Assembly: GCF_024345795.1 (NCBI RefSeq)
Contig: NZ_JAGQBU010000005.1
Coordinates: 1 to 64,000, forward strand
Direction: 5' to 3'
Source: Synechococcus sp. J7-Johnson
GTDB taxonomy: Bacteria > Cyanobacteriota > Cyanobacteriia > PCC-6307 > Cyanobiaceae
Length of the DNA stretch: 64,000 nt
The translations under genes were made by a program, and so were the position numbers. Every line of letters starts with the position of its first letter. Within the stretch, counting starts at the first letter, position 1. Positions 17,863 through 27,624 of the stretch are shown here, piece after piece. The notes under the pieces are model-generated. The model had not been told where the DNA came from, did no database searches, and saw nothing but the letters and a program-made list of their open reading frames with translations.

Positions 17863-18516
17863 AAGGGTGATTCCGGCGCGTCACAACACGACGCAGCCCT
17901 GCAGGACGCGGCGCTGCAGCAACTGGCCCAAGCCTGCTCCGAGTGCCGCCGCTGCTCCCTGGCGGACGGCCGCCAGCAGGTGGTGGTGAGCCGGGGGGAC
18001 CCCCGTGCCGCCCTGATGGTGATCGGCGAGGGGCCCGGCGCCCAGGAAGACGCCAGCGGCTCCCCCTTCGTGGGCCGGGCCGGCCAGCTGCTCGATCGAA
18101 TGCTCGCCAGCGTCGGCATCGACAGCAACCGCGACGCCTACATCTGCAATGTGGTGAAGTGCCGTCCACCGGATAACCGCAAACCCACCCCCCAGGAGAT
18201 GGCCGCGTGCCTGCCCTGGCTGCTGCAGCAGGTGGAGCTGGTGCAACCGCAGGTGGTTCTGCTGGCCGGCGCCACCGCGGTGGAAGGGGTGCTGGGAATC
18301 AAAGGCGGCATCACCCGCCTGCGGGGCCAGTGGCGTTCCTGGCAGGGGCGCTGGTGTCTGCCGATCCTTCACCCCTCCTATCTCCTGCGCAATCCCTCGC
18401 GGGAACCGGACACCCCCAAGTGGCACACCTGGCAGGACCTCAAGGCCGTCAGGGGTCGCCTTGACCAACTCAGGGCCGCCCCAGACCCCGCTCCGGATTC
18501 GTCAGGCGACCCCTGA
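17863..18516 (+). CDS. Uracil-DNA glycosylase, family 4 (Fe-S)
   Basis: The 217-residue product removes uracil from DNA to start base-excision repair. It has the iron-sulfur cysteines of family 4/5 enzymes (CSECRRC near residues 26-32, then CNVVKC and a Cys before LPWLL), the catalytic motif GEGPGAQED and the motif B HPSYLLR. The GTG at 17863 is chosen because a strong purine-rich ribosome-binding site (AGGAGAGGAG) precedes it; an upstream GTG at 17830 lacks one. It is divergent from the aminotransferase and is followed closely by ispG. Confidence 0.88.
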   Translation, partial: KGDSGASQHDAALQDAALQQLAQACSECRRCSLADGRQQVVVSRGDPRAALMVIGEGPGAQEDASGSPFVGRAGQLLDRMLASVGIDSNRDAYICNVVKCRPPDNRKPTPQEMAACLPWLLQQVELVQPQVVLLAGATAVEGVLGIKGGITRLRGQWRSWQGRWCLPILHPSYLLRNPSREPDTPKWHTWQDLKAVRGRLDQLRAAPDPAPDSSGDP

Positions 18517-18554
18517 TCTGTGGCAGGGTGAGCCCACTTCCCGGCCCCCTGGCG

Positions 18555-19799
18555 ATGACCGGCACCCTCGCCCGCCCCGACACCAGCCTTCCGGGCCTCC
18601 CCGCCGACTGGGCCAGCAACCCCCGCTACGACACCCTGATCCGCCGCCGCAAGACCCGCAGCGTGCGCGTCGGCGATATCTGGGTGGGCAGCGAGCACCC
18701 GGTGGTGGTGCAGTCGATGATCAACGAGGACACCCTCGACATCGCGGGCGCCACCGCCGGCATCCGCCGCCTGCATGAAGCCGGCTGCGAGATCGTGCGG
18801 CTCACGGTGCCCAGCCTGGCCCACGCCAAGGCGGTGGGGGAGATCCGCCAGCGCCTCGAAGACAGCTACCAGCCCGTGCCCCTTGTGGCCGATGTGCACC
18901 ACAACGGCATGAAGATCGCCCTGGAGGTGGCCCAGCACGTCGACAAGGTGCGGATCAACCCGGGCCTGTATGTGTTCGACAAGCCCGATCCCAACCGCAG
19001 CGAGTTCACGCCCGAGGAAGTGGCGGCGATCGGCGCGCGCATCCAGGCCACGCTCGAACCGCTGGTGAGCCTGCTCAAGGAACAGGACAAGGGCCTGCGC
19101 ATCGGCGTGAACCACGGCTCCCTGGCCGAGCGGATGCTGTTCACCTACGGCGATACGCCGCTGGGGATGGTGGAGAGCGCCATGGAGTTCATCCAGATCT
19201 GCGATCGCCTCGACTTCCACAACATCGTGGTGTCGATGAAGGCGTCGCGGGCGCCGGTGATGCTGGCCGCCTACCGGATGATGGCCGACCGCATGGACGC
19301 CGCCGGCTTCCACTACCCGCTGCACCTGGGCGTCACCGAAGCCGGCGACGGCGACTACGGCCGCATCAAGAGCACCGCCGGCATCGCCACCCTGCTGGCC
19401 GAGGGCCTGGGTGACACGATCCGGGTATCGCTCACCGAGGCGCCCGAGAAGGAGATCCCGGTCTGCTACTCGATCCTGCAGGCCCTGGGCCTGCGCAAAA
19501 CGATGGTCGAATACGTGGCCTGCCCCAGCTGCGGCCGCACCCTGTTCAACCTGGAGGAGGTGCTGCACGTGGTGCGCAACGCCACCGCCCACCTCACCGG
19601 CCTCGACATCGCCGTGATGGGCTGCATCGTCAACGGACCCGGCGAGATGGCCGACGCCGACTACGGCTACGTGGGCAAGACCCCTGGCACCATCTCCCTG
19701 TACCGCGGCCGCGAGGAGATCCGCCGGGTACCGGAAGCCGAAGGTGTGGAGGCCCTGATCGCCCTGATCAAGGAGGACGGTCGCTGGGTCGATCCCTGA
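18555..19799 (+). CDS. ispG: 4-hydroxy-3-methylbut-2-en-1-yl diphosphate synthase (ferredoxin)
   Basis: IspG (GcpE) converts MEcPP to HMBPP in the MEP isoprenoid pathway, feeding carotenoid, phytol and quinone synthesis. The 414-residue protein has the N-terminal TIM barrel ([49 protein letters not shown]) and the C-terminal [4Fe-4S] domain with CPSCGRT and a third ligand in GCIVNGPGE. The length is the usual cyanobacterial one. The ATG at 18555 is preferred over a GTG at 18528. It lies 38 bp after the uracil-DNA glycosylase gene on the same strand. Confidence 0.95.
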   Translation: MTGTLARPDTSLPGLPADWASNPRYDTLIRRRKTRSVRVGDIWVGSEHPVVVQSMINEDTLDIAGATAGIRRLHEAGCEIVRLTVPSLAHAKAVGEIRQRLEDSYQPVPLVADVHHNGMKIALEVAQHVDKVRINPGLYVFDKPDPNRSEFTPEEVAAIGARIQATLEPLVSLLKEQDKGLRIGVNHGSLAERMLFTYGDTPLGMVESAMEFIQICDRLDFHNIVVSMKASRAPVMLAAYRMMADRMDAAGFHYPLHLGVTEAGDGDYGRIKSTAGIATLLAEGLGDTIRVSLTEAPEKEIPVCYSILQALGLRKTMVEYVACPSCGRTLFNLEEVLHVVRNATAHLTGLDIAVMGCIVNGPGEMADADYGYVGKTPGTISLYRGREEIRRVPEAEGVEALIALIKEDGRWVDP

Positions 19800-19862
19800 C
19801 GAGTCACATCCTGACTTGCCTGTGACCGTCTTCGATCCCTCGCCCAGCCCTGTAGCTGGGGC

Positions 19863-19868
19863 TAGCTT
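19863..19868 (+). promoter_or_regulatory. Candidate -10 element for the carboxyl-terminal protease gene
   Basis: TAGCTT lies 32 bp upstream of the ATG at 19901 and fits the TANNNT pattern seen before several genes in this window. No good -35 box is visible. An inverted repeat (CCCAGC/GCTGGG, about 19850-19867) overlaps it and could be the end of the ispG transcript. Confidence 0.35.
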
Positions 19869-19900
19869 GGGTGGACAGTCAAACTCCAGGGAATCAGCCA

Positions 19901-21235
19901 ATGGGCAGGGGTCGCACCAGCATCGCCGTTCTCGCCGGACTGGGTGCCTGCACCACTGCCGTGATCGTCGGCACCGACTGGCTGGGTTCCCCGAGCGCCG
20001 CCTCGCTGATCACCGACAGTCCGAAGGAGGTGATGGATCAGGCCTGGCAGATCGTCTTCCGCGACTACCTCGACACCACCGGCAAATACACGCCTGATCA
20101 ATGGCGCAAGCTGCGCCGCGACCTGCTGGCCAAGAGCTACGGCAGCACCAAGGAAAGCTATGAGGCGATCCGGGGGATGCTCGGCACCCTCGATGATCCC
20201 TACACCCGCTTCATGGATCCGCGGGAGTTCAAGGAGATGCAGATCGACACCTCGGGAGAACTCTCCGGGGTGGGCATCCAGCTGAGCCTCGACAAGGAGA
20301 CCAAGGAGCTGGTGGTGGTCTCACCGATCGACGGCTCCCCCGCCTCTGAAGCCGGCGTGCAGCCGAAGGACGTGATCGTCTCGATCGACGGCAAGAGCAC
20401 CAAGGGGATGAGCACCGAGGATGCAGTCAAATTGATCCGCGGCCAGGCCGGCACCCAGGTGACACTCCAGCTGCGCCGCCGTAGCCAGGTGGTCACCGTG
20501 CCACTCACGCGCGCGCGCATTGAACTGCATGCGGTCGAGCACCAGATCAACACCGGCCCCGACGGCGTCAAGGTGGGCTACATCCGCCTTAAACAGTTCA
20601 ACGCCAACGCTGCCAAGGACATGCGCGCTGCCCTGCGCGATCTCGAGCAGAAGGGGGTGCAGGGCTACGTCCTCGACCTGCGCAGCAACCCCGGTGGGCT
20701 GCTGATGGCCAGCGTGGAAATTGCCCGCCAGTTGTTGGATGAAGGTATCATCGTCTCCACCCGCACCCGTGACGGCATCCAGGACGTGCGTCGCGCCAAT
20801 GGCCGCGCCCTGACTAAATCACCGATCGTGGTGCTGGTCAACGAAGGTTCCGCCAGTGCCAGCGAGATTCTCTCCGGCGCCCTTCAGGACAACAAGCGGG
20901 CCGTGCTGGTGGGCCAGAAAACCTTCGGCAAGGGGCTGGTGCAATCGGTGCGGGGTCTCTCCGATGGCTCCGGCATGACCGTGACCATCGCCAAGTACCT
21001 CACCCCCAGCGGCCGCGACATCCACAAGCACGGCATCGCCCCGGATGTGTCGGTGAAGCTGAGCGAAGCGGAGGCCGCCAAGCTCAAGCTGGAAGATCTG
21101 GGCACCTCCAAGGATGTGCAGTACCGGGCGGCTGAATCAACCCTGGTGAAGAAGTTGCGGGAAACCAGCGCCTCCCGCACCACCTTCAATCCCACCAGCG
21201 CCAATCTGCCGGCCGCCCTGCCCGTTCAGCGATAG
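19901..21235 (+). CDS. Carboxyl-terminal processing protease (CtpA/B/C family, S41)
   Basis: The 444-residue protease has an N-terminal membrane anchor or signal (TSIAVLAGLGACTTAVIVG, about residues 6-24), a PDZ domain (LSGVGIQLSLDKETKELVV to the end of the VTVPLTRARIEL strand) and the S41 catalytic region. The Ser-Lys dyad is inferred from spacing as Ser319 (in NEGSASASE) and Lys344 (in KTFGKG), 25 residues apart as in the family. Cyanobacterial Ctp enzymes act in the lumen or periplasm; CtpA matures the D1 protein, while CtpB and CtpC have other roles. Which paralogue this is cannot be settled here. Its 3' end overlaps a convergent gene by 10 bp. Confidence 0.9.
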   Translation: MGRGRTSIAVLAGLGACTTAVIVGTDWLGSPSAASLITDSPKEVMDQAWQIVFRDYLDTTGKYTPDQWRKLRRDLLAKSYGSTKESYEAIRGMLGTLDDPYTRFMDPREFKEMQIDTSGELSGVGIQLSLDKETKELVVVSPIDGSPASEAGVQPKDVIVSIDGKSTKGMSTEDAVKLIRGQAGTQVTLQLRRRSQVVTVPLTRARIELHAVEHQINTGPDGVKVGYIRLKQFNANAAKDMRAALRDLEQKGVQGYVLDLRSNPGGLLMASVEIARQLLDEGIIVSTRTRDGIQDVRRANGRALTKSPIVVLVNEGSASASEILSGALQDNKRAVLVGQKTFGKGLVQSVRGLSDGSGMTVTIAKYLTPSGRDIHKHGIAPDVSVKLSEAEAAKLKLEDLGTSKDVQYRAAESTLVKKLRETSASRTTFNPTSANLPAALPVQR

Positions 21236-21644
21236 GGCGCCAGCCCGAAACCCTCGCTCTGACTTGGGCTCCTGTCGGTGATTCCCGGTCCGTTTACAGG
21301 CCAGGGGGCGACGGGCACCGGCCTGGTGGCGATGCGGCTGCCGCTGCGATCTAGCCGGGCCATCAGGGAGCGACAGCCGCCGGCCGCGCCGATGGCCTGC
21401 CCCAGGCGGCGGGGGTCGATCGAGCGTTCCCAACCCACCGGCCATCTGCGGCGGCGACCCTGCTGATCGATCAGGGCACGGGCCTCGTCATCGCCGATAC
21501 GGCCCTCTTGATAGAGGCACTGGACCACGGCCAGAGTGTCGACCGGCAACGAACTCGAACCCGAACTCAAACCCTGGCGGTAGCCATACCCCCGCCGAAC
21601 TGGCCGAGTGCGCTCAGAAGCAGTGAAAGCAGAACGTTGTTCAT
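21226..21644 (-). pseudogene. Secreted small protein gene interrupted by a one-base frameshift
   Basis: A signal-peptide start (ATG at 21644, MNNVLLSLLLSALGQFGGG) overlaps the upstream gene's stop by 4 bp (ATGA), but its frame closes after 25 codons. The next frame is open from there to 21226 and reads GYGYRQGLSSGSSSLPVDTL and VVQCLYQEGRIGDDEARALID. The two halves join cleanly if the run of five G (five C at 21589-21593 on the plus strand) had six, giving GGGYGYRQ. The second frame has no good start of its own, only TTG at 21570. The gene is therefore a frameshift mutant, a homopolymer sequencing error or a -1 frameshifting site. The restored product would be a roughly 139-residue exported protein of unknown function. 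Confidence 0.6.
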
Positions 21645-22252
21645 CGGAGCGAAGGGGTACGAAAGGCGAGGCCGGCAGAGGAGCGCCGACCGCAGTAGCG
21701 ATCGAACAGCTGGATCACCTGATCGGGTGGCAGCTGGGCGGTGTAGCGGGCCTCCAGTTCGCTGAGGCGCTCCCGGGGTGGATAGCTCTGCAGGGAGCGC
21801 CACTCGAGCGGTGCCCGGTTGGCCAGAGTGGCCGCCATCGCCCTGTGGTGACGCGGATCCGTGATCGGACCGCCTCGGCAGACCTGCATCCGATGGGTGG
21901 CTTCATGAGCCAGGGTGTTCCACACTGCAACCGGATCGCTGTGGACGCGGCAGACCACGATCGTCTCGCTGCTCGGGTGATACAGGCCCTGGAGACCACG
22001 CTGACCGCAGTCCCGCTGCTTCACCCTCACGCCGTTGGCTGCCAGACGATCTCGCAGGATGTCGAAGGCTCGCCAGTGATCAAGAGCCTTTGCAGGGGCA
22101 GCCGCCAGGCTCAGCAGCAGAGCGGCGAAACAAGCCGTGGATCCACCCCCGGACCACTGACGGTGGGCCGAACGACCTGGGGTTGGGGCAGCAGCGAACG
22201 GGCCACGACAACGACTTATTACTCCTCCACCCTGACGCTGGGGGGCAGCCAA
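21641..22252 (-). CDS. Secreted protein with HExxH metalloprotease-like motif
   Basis: The longest reading is 203 residues. The real start is uncertain because no good ATG lies near the hydrophobic signal segment ACFAALLLSLAAAPAKA (about residues 40-56). The mature part contains four or more cysteines and the motif HEATHRMQ, the zinc-binding helix pattern HExxH of metallopeptidases, in the context NTLAHEATHRMQVCRGG. No third metal ligand can be assigned with confidence. It overlaps the next secreted-protein gene by 4 bp, so the pair forms an exported-protein operon. A second HExxH-like protein lies at 26722-27624 (HEAIHVAQSC) with a similar His-Cys context. Confidence 0.7.
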   Translation of the reverse strand: MAAPQRQGGGVISRCRGPFAAAPTPGRSAHRQWSGGGSTACFAALLLSLAAAPAKALDHWRAFDILRDRLAANGVRVKQRDCGQRGLQGLYHPSSETIVVCRVHSDPVAVWNTLAHEATHRMQVCRGGPITDPRHHRAMAATLANRAPLEWRSLQSYPPRERLSELEARYTAQLPPDQVIQLFDRYCGRRSSAGLAFRTPSLR

Positions 22253-22355
22253 ACGATGACCGGAAAGGCCCCAGGTTCTGACTGGATGTGTCCGGCCGGG
22301 TCCCCCGGATTCAGGCGGACAGTTTCGGGCTGACAGGCTCCCGGCCTGACCCGGT

Positions 22356-22544
22356 TCAGGCCGCGCCCGTGACGGGCTGCATCAGGCCGCCACCGGGGTT
22401 GGAATCGTCGTCGTCGTTCTCCTGGTCGTTCTGGAAAAGGGCAAACAGGCCGAGGGCCAGCACGCTGATCAGAGCTGAGGCGAGCGCATAGCCGCTCTGA
22501 AGACCAGCCGTGACGCCGCCGTATCCACCCACCAATTCACCCAT
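22356..22544 (-). CDS. Small single-helix membrane protein
   Basis: The 62-residue protein has one transmembrane segment (GYALASALISVLALGLFALF, about residues 18-37), then a strikingly acidic patch QNDQENDDDDSN and a Gly-rich tail. The Gly-rich N-terminus MGELVGGYGG is short and likely outside or luminal. It resembles small thylakoid or plasma-membrane proteins of cyanobacteria, but no family is recognised. A candidate -10 box lies 22 bp upstream. Confidence 0.6.
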   Translation of the reverse strand: MGELVGGYGGVTAGLQSGYALASALISVLALGLFALFQNDQENDDDDSNPGGGLMQPVTGAA

Positions 22545-22565
22545 GTCCGCGTTTCAATTCTTCGC

Positions 22566-22571
22566 ACTGTA
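22566..22571 (-). promoter_or_regulatory. Candidate -10 element for the small membrane protein gene
   Basis: On the minus strand TACAGT lies 22 bp before the ATG at 22544, inside an 84-bp spacer that is clearly more AT-rich than its surroundings. It fits the TANNNT pattern. No convincing -35 box is seen. Confidence 0.35.
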
Positions 22572-22628
22572 ACGAACTTTTGCGGAGATGAGACAGAAGA
22601 CAATCTGAAGCCTTCCTTAACTCGCCCT

Positions 22629-22916
22629 TCACCACAACCGGTCATCCCCACGCCGCAGGGACTGCACCTTCCTCTCCAGCACCACCAGGGCCGGGACCAG
22701 GGTGAGGGCATTGGCGACGATCAGGGGCCCATCACCGGTGATCAGGCCATAGATCCCCCAAGCCGTGATCCCCAGCGTGAACAAGAGGTACATGCGCAGA
22801 GAAATGCCGCGGGTGTCGCCGCTGCGGACGGTCTTGATCGCCTGGGGGAAGAAGCTCAACGTCGTGAGGGTGGCGGCTCCGTAGCCCAGAAGCATCACGG
22901 GCAGGGGCTGGGTCAT
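22629..22916 (-). CDS. SemiSWEET-type PQ-loop sugar transporter
   Basis: The 95-residue protein has three transmembrane helices and the PQ-loop signature SFFPQAIKTVRSGDTRGIS (about residues 22-40), which is typical of bacterial SemiSWEETs. These form dimers that passively move sugars across membranes. The ATG at 22916 (MTQPLPVML) gives the normal family length; the longer reading adds 17 unlikely residues. Substrate is unknown; sucrose or glucose would be usual for the family. Confidence 0.85.
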   Translation of the reverse strand: MTQPLPVMLLGYGAATLTTLSFFPQAIKTVRSGDTRGISLRMYLLFTLGITAWGIYGLITGDGPLIVANALTLVPALVVLERKVQSLRRGDDRLW

Positions 22917-23018
22917 GGCTGGGGCGGGAACCGAGCGCATTGTCTCCGACGCAGTTTCTCCCTCCACGTTTCACCCACCCTCAGCAGCCGATGGCGCTTG
23001 CACGCGGCGGATGCGTTC

Positions 23019-26000
23019 TCACACCACCAGCACCGCCTCGTTCTTGGCCCTGAGCTGCTCGATCCGCTGGGCATCGGTGAGACCATCGGCTCCGGGGATC
23101 TGCTCGGCCATCGCCGAGAGCCACTCCTTGAGGGTGTCGAGCTGGCGTTCGGCAGCCAGCACATTCAGACCCCGGGCGAGCACCTTGGCCGTGCTGCCGC
23201 CGCCGCCCTGATACACCAGCCGGCCGTGCAGATGCTGGGGCAGACCCTGGCGCAGCAGGCGGAAGGCGGGTTCCTCCATCGGGGTTTCCAGCACGAGGTT
23301 GGGCTTCTCCAGCCGGATGCGCGAAAAGCCGCAACGCCGTGCCAGCAGCTTCAACTCCATCAGCTGCAGCAGGCTCGCCACCGGCGAGGGCAAGGCGCCA
23401 TATCGGTCCACCCAGTCGGCGGCCAACTGCACCAGCTCCTCGCGGGCGCGGCAGTCGGCGGCGGCGCGGTAGGCGGCCATCTTCTCGTCGCTCTCGGGAA
23501 TCCAGTCGGCGGGGATGAAGGCGGTGATCGGCAGATCGATCTGGGTCTCCTCCACCACGGGGATGTCCTGGCCCTGGATCTCAGCCAGCGATTCCTGCAG
23601 CATCTCCATATAGAGATCGAAGCCGATCACCTCCATCTGGCCGCTCTGCTCCACCCCCAGCAGATTGCCCACGCCGCGGATCTCCATGTCGCGCATGGCC
23701 AGCTGGTAGCCGCTGCCCAGCTGGGCGAATTCCTGAATCGCCCGCAACCGTTGCCGCGCCGCCTCACTCAGGGAGGCATCACCGGGATAGAACAGCCAGG
23801 CATGGGCCTGGATACCACTGCGGCCCACCCGCCCGCGCAACTGATACAGCTGGGCGAGACCGAAGCGGTGGGCATCCTCCACCAGAATCGTGTTCACGCG
23901 CGGAATATCGAGGCCCGATTCGATGATCGTGGTGCAGAGCATCACGTCGGCCTCACCGGCGTTGAAGGCCACCATCGCGCTCTCCAGTTCCCCCTCCGCC
24001 ATCTGGCCGTGGGCCACCAGCAGCTTCAGGCCCGGCAGCATCTCGCGCAACTGGCCCGCCACCTCCTCGATCCCCTCCACCCGCGGCACCACGTAGAACA
24101 CCTGGCCGCCGCGGTCGAGCTCCTGGCGAATGGCGCTGCGCACCGCCTCCTCATCGCGGGCGGCCAGGTGGGTCTTGATCGGACGGCGCAGGGGCGGTGG
24201 GGTGGTGATCAGGCTCATCTCCCGCACCCCCGAGAGGCTCATGTAGAGCGTGCGCGGAATCGGTGTGGCGGAGAGGGTGAGCACGTCCACGTCTTTACGC
24301 AGCGCCTTGATCTTCTCCTTCTGGTTCACCCCGAAGCGCTGCTCCTCATCCACCACCAGCAGACCGAGCTTCTCGAAGTGGGTGCCCTTGCTCAGCAGCT
24401 GGTGGGTGCCCACAACAACATCCACAGTTCCGTTCTTGAGGCCTTCAAGAATCGTCTTGCGCTCGGTGGTGGTGCGGAAGCGGTTGAGCAGGGCCACCTT
24501 GAGCGGGTAGGGAGCGAAGCGTTCGCTGAGCGTGCGCCAGTGCTGCTGGGCCAGCACGGTGGTGGGGGCCAGCAGGGCACATTGCTTGCCGGCGGTCACC
24601 GCCTTGAACACGGCCCGGATCGCCACTTCCGTCTTGCCGAAGCCCACATCGCCGCAGACCAGCCGGTCCATCGGCTCGGGCTTCTCCATGTCGCGCTTCA
24701 CATCCGCGATCGCTTTGACCTGATCGGGCGTGGGCTCGTAGGGGAAGGAGTCTTCAAGCTCTCCCTGCCAGGGGCCATCGGGGGGGAACGGGAAGCCGGC
24801 CGCCTGCTGACGCTCCGCATAGAGCTTCACCAGGTCCATCGCCACCTTGCGCACCGCCTTGCGGGCGCGCTCCTTGGCCCGGCTCCAGGCCACCCCGCCC
24901 ATGCGATTCAGCTCCGGCGGACTGTCGGTGCTGGCGCGGAAACGCCCCAGGCTGCCCAGCTGGTCGGCCGCCACCCGCAGCAGACCATCGGCGTACTGCA
25001 CCACCAGGTAGTCGCGCGACTCACCGCTGATCGCCAGCTTCTCCAGCTTCAGGAAGCGGCCGATGCCATGGTTGCGGTGCACCACGAAGTCGCCGGGACG
25101 CATCTTGTTGGGGTCCACCGTGCGGCTGGCCGCTTTGCGGCGCCGGCGCACGTAGCCCGAGGCAGCCAGGCTGTGCTGGCCGAAGAATTCCCGGTCGGTG
25201 AGCAGCACCAGCTTCCAGGCCGGCAGCTGCAGCCCCTCCAGCTCGGCGGTGCCCTTGAGCTTCAGCGCCACCGGCGTGGCCTGCTCGATCAGGCGCTCGA
25301 TCGCCGGCACATCATGAGGATTGGGCACGAAGCGGGCGATGCAGTCGTGCTCCTCCAGCAGCGCCACCGCCCGCGAAGGCTGGGCCGACACCAGCCACAC
25401 CCGGCTCTTCTCCTGCTGATACCCCTTCACCAGCGCAGCCAGGCGGCCGAACTGATTGGGGTGGGCCGGCACCGGACGGCTGGATAGATCGAAGGCGTTG
25501 GGGTGGCGGTCGCTCTCGTGCAGCTCGGCCAGATCGAAGCCGGCAAAGCGATCGGCCGCCGCCAGGGCTTCCGCCACCGGCCGGTGCAACGACGGTGGCA
25601 GGCAGTCCGGCGGCAGCGGGGCACTCACCTCGGCGTGGTGGTCGCTGGCGTGGTCGAACCACTGCTGGCCGTGGGCAAGTCCCTGGCGGCGTTCATCCAC
25701 GGCGATCAGGGTGGCGCCTGGCAGGTAGTCGAGCAGGGAGGCGGGCTGCTCCCAGGCCAACCCCATCAGGCGACGCATCCCCTCGGGCGTACCCCCCTCC
25801 AGCAACTGCTCGAGGGCCTCAGCGCCCAGCAGCTCCGTGAGCGCCTCCGGCATCGACTCGCGCAAGGCGTCTGCGATCAGCGGGGCATATCCCGTGGGGG
25901 TGAGCCGCACCGCCTCGATCGAGTCGAGAGAGCGCTGGGTGGCGGGATCGAACTCCCGCAACTTCTCCAGGTCTTCCCCGAAGAACTCCAGCCGCACCGG

Positions 26001-26582
26001 CAGCTCGGCACTCACCGGGTACACATCGACGATGTCGCCGCGGCGGCTCCAGCTTCCCTCCTGCTCGATCGTCGGCACCCGCTCGTAGCCCAGGCGGGTG
26101 AGGGTGTCGGCCAGTTCCTCGAGGTCGATAGTGCTGCCCTTGCGCAGGCTCAGGCAGCGGCCGGCCAGGGCTGCAGGCGGCGGCAGGTGGGGCTGCAGGG
26201 CGCGCTCCGTGGCCACGATCGCTCCCGACCAGGAGCGGCCGGTGGCGTCGATCAATTCACTGAGCACCTGCAGCTGGCCCCAGGTGATCTCGCTGGTGGG
26301 ATCGAAGGGTTCGTACGGGGAGCCCTCGCTGGTGGGATACAGCTGGGCTGTGGGCCAGCCCATCAGCTCCAGCAGGGCGGCCCAGCGGCCGGCCTCCTCC
26401 AGGGTGGGCACGATCACCACCAGGGGCCTGCCGCCGCGACGGGCCAGGGCACTGGCGATCAACGCCCGGGCCGCCCGGGCCGCCCCACTCAGCCGCAAGC
26501 GCTCGGGCCGCCCACTGCGCTCAAGCACCTCCCCGGTGAGGGGCACCTGCTCGAGCTGGCGCACCAGGGCGGTGAGGGGCAT
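23019..26582 (-). CDS. mfd: Transcription-repair coupling factor
   Basis: Mfd displaces RNA polymerase stalled at DNA lesions and recruits UvrA. The 1187-residue protein has the N-terminal UvrB-like module ([18 protein letters not shown]), the RNA-polymerase-interacting CarD-like region ([18 protein letters not shown], about residues 500-520), the superfamily 2 translocase with Walker [12 protein letters not shown] and the DEEQ box, the helicase motif [14 protein letters not shown] and the C-terminal TRCF domain. The length matches the family. The ATG at 26582 ([12 protein letters not shown]) is preferred to an upstream start. It diverges from the secreted-protein gene at 26722. Confidence 0.96.
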   Translation of the reverse strand: MPLTALVRQLEQVPLTGEVLERSGRPERLRLSGAARAARALIASALARRGGRPLVVIVPTLEEAGRWAALLELMGWPTAQLYPTSEGSPYEPFDPTSEITWGQLQVLSELIDATGRSWSGAIVATERALQPHLPPPAALAGRCLSLRKGSTIDLEELADTLTRLGYERVPTIEQEGSWSRRGDIVDVYPVSAELPVRLEFFGEDLEKLREFDPATQRSLDSIEAVRLTPTGYAPLIADALRESMPEALTELLGAEALEQLLEGGTPEGMRRLMGLAWEQPASLLDYLPGATLIAVDERRQGLAHGQQWFDHASDHHAEVSAPLPPDCLPPSLHRPVAEALAAADRFAGFDLAELHESDRHPNAFDLSSRPVPAHPNQFGRLAALVKGYQQEKSRVWLVSAQPSRAVALLEEHDCIARFVPNPHDVPAIERLIEQATPVALKLKGTAELEGLQLPAWKLVLLTDREFFGQHSLAASGYVRRRRKAASRTVDPNKMRPGDFVVHRNHGIGRFLKLEKLAISGESRDYLVVQYADGLLRVAADQLGSLGRFRASTDSPPELNRMGGVAWSRAKERARKAVRKVAMDLVKLYAERQQAAGFPFPPDGPWQGELEDSFPYEPTPDQVKAIADVKRDMEKPEPMDRLVCGDVGFGKTEVAIRAVFKAVTAGKQCALLAPTTVLAQQHWRTLSERFAPYPLKVALLNRFRTTTERKTILEGLKNGTVDVVVGTHQLLSKGTHFEKLGLLVVDEEQRFGVNQKEKIKALRKDVDVLTLSATPIPRTLYMSLSGVREMSLITTPPPLRRPIKTHLAARDEEAVRSAIRQELDRGGQVFYVVPRVEGIEEVAGQLREMLPGLKLLVAHGQMAEGELESAMVAFNAGEADVMLCTTIIESGLDIPRVNTILVEDAHRFGLAQLYQLRGRVGRSGIQAHAWLFYPGDASLSEAARQRLRAIQEFAQLGSGYQLAMRDMEIRGVGNLLGVEQSGQMEVIGFDLYMEMLQESLAEIQGQDIPVVEETQIDLPITAFIPADWIPESDEKMAAYRAAADCRAREELVQLAADWVDRYGALPSPVASLLQLMELKLLARRCGFSRIRLEKPNLVLETPMEEPAFRLLRQGLPQHLHGRLVYQGGGGSTAKVLARGLNVLAAERQLDTLKEWLSAMAEQIPGADGLTDAQRIEQLRAKNEAVLVV

Positions 26583-26721
26583 CGGAGAGCAGGCGGGCAG
26601 GAGAATTGATCTTCGCAAGCGGAGGCCGCGGCCGCGGCCTGCCGCCGGAGTCGATCCCACGCGCTATGACCAGAACCTGAGGCCATCAGCACCTGCCTCC
26701 GCCCGTGCGCCTGGCGCCGTC

Positions 26722-27624
26722 ATGAGCAACGCCCGCCGTCCCTCGCGCCGATCTCGCCCAGACCGCCGCTCCAGTGGCCAGAGGCCCCAAAGATCCGCGT
26801 GGGGGCTCGGTGCTCTACTGATGGGCGCGGCCCTCAGCGCCGGGGGCGCTCTGGCCGCCCTGGCGCTGCTCTCACCCCAGCCAGGCCGCAACGACACTCT
26901 CCTGGCTCTGCACGACCTCACCGTCCAGCTGCAAGAGGTGGTGCTTGCCAGCCGTCCACAGCCGCCGCGGCCCGGCGATCGGGTGCTCACCAGCGTTGAT
27001 CTGCCTGAGCTTCTGGCCCAGCTGAGGACAGCCGATCAGAGCTGGCTGCCACGGGCCGAGCCCCTCGGCAACGGCCGCATCCGCTATGTCTACAAAAGGC
27101 GCCTCGAGGATCCGCCGCTGACCATCGCCCAGATCGAGGCGCTGCGGCTCAATCCCCCCAGCTACCAGGCGGAACACGACGCCATCGCCAGCCTGCTGAC
27201 CATGCTCGAGCGGGCGGGGGTGCAGGTGGTCATCGGACCGCCCCGCAAAGCTCGGGCCGCAGGGGAATGGGAACCGGCAGCCCGCACCCTGCGCATCCGC
27301 CCCGATGTGATCGAGAAGGGGAGCGTGGAGTTCGCCAGGGTGCTCAACCATGAGGCGATTCACGTGGCCCAGAGCTGCCGTCGTGGCGGTCTGGGGGCCC
27401 GGCCCAGCCTGCTCGGTCTATCGATGGTGCTGGATCCGATCAGCCAGCGCCATCTGGAGGATCCGGTCTATGCCAATGCGAGTCCCACTGAGATCCGACT
27501 GGAGCAGGAGGCCTATGCCAACCAGAACCAGCTCAGCCTGGGGCCGACCCTGCTGGCGAAGGAATGTCGTGCTCCGGGCAGGGCGCGGTGGGGGCTTCCA
27601 GGCGCTGGGCCAGGAGTTCGTTGA
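26722..27624 (+). CDS. Membrane-anchored protein with HEAIH metal-site-like motif
   Basis: The 300-residue protein has a very basic N-terminus (MSNARRPSRRSRPDRR), one membrane anchor (WGLGALLMGAALSAGGALAALALL, about residues 27-50) and an extracytoplasmic domain. Near residue 211 it carries NHEAIHVAQSC, an HExxH-type helix resembling that of the secreted protein at 21641-22252 (both followed within six residues by Cys). An acidic segment EIRLEQEAYANQNQ further on could supply a third ligand. Function is unknown; a peptidase-like role is possible. The last 92 bp overlap the convergent gene at 27533, so the final Pro/Gly/Arg-rich residues may not be conserved. Confidence 0.65.
   Translation: MSNARRPSRRSRPDRRSSGQRPQRSAWGLGALLMGAALSAGGALAALALLSPQPGRNDTLLALHDLTVQLQEVVLASRPQPPRPGDRVLTSVDLPELLAQLRTADQSWLPRAEPLGNGRIRYVYKRRLEDPPLTIAQIEALRLNPPSYQAEHDAIASLLTMLERAGVQVVIGPPRKARAAGEWEPAARTLRIRPDVIEKGSVEFARVLNHEAIHVAQSCRRGGLGARPSLLGLSMVLDPISQRHLEDPVYANASPTEIRLEQEAYANQNQLSLGPTLLAKECRAPGRARWGLPGAGPGVR

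Noticed and set aside
22998-25487. Open frame of about 830 codons on the plus strand opposite mfd
   Set aside because: Same antisense artefact; no recognisable protein features.
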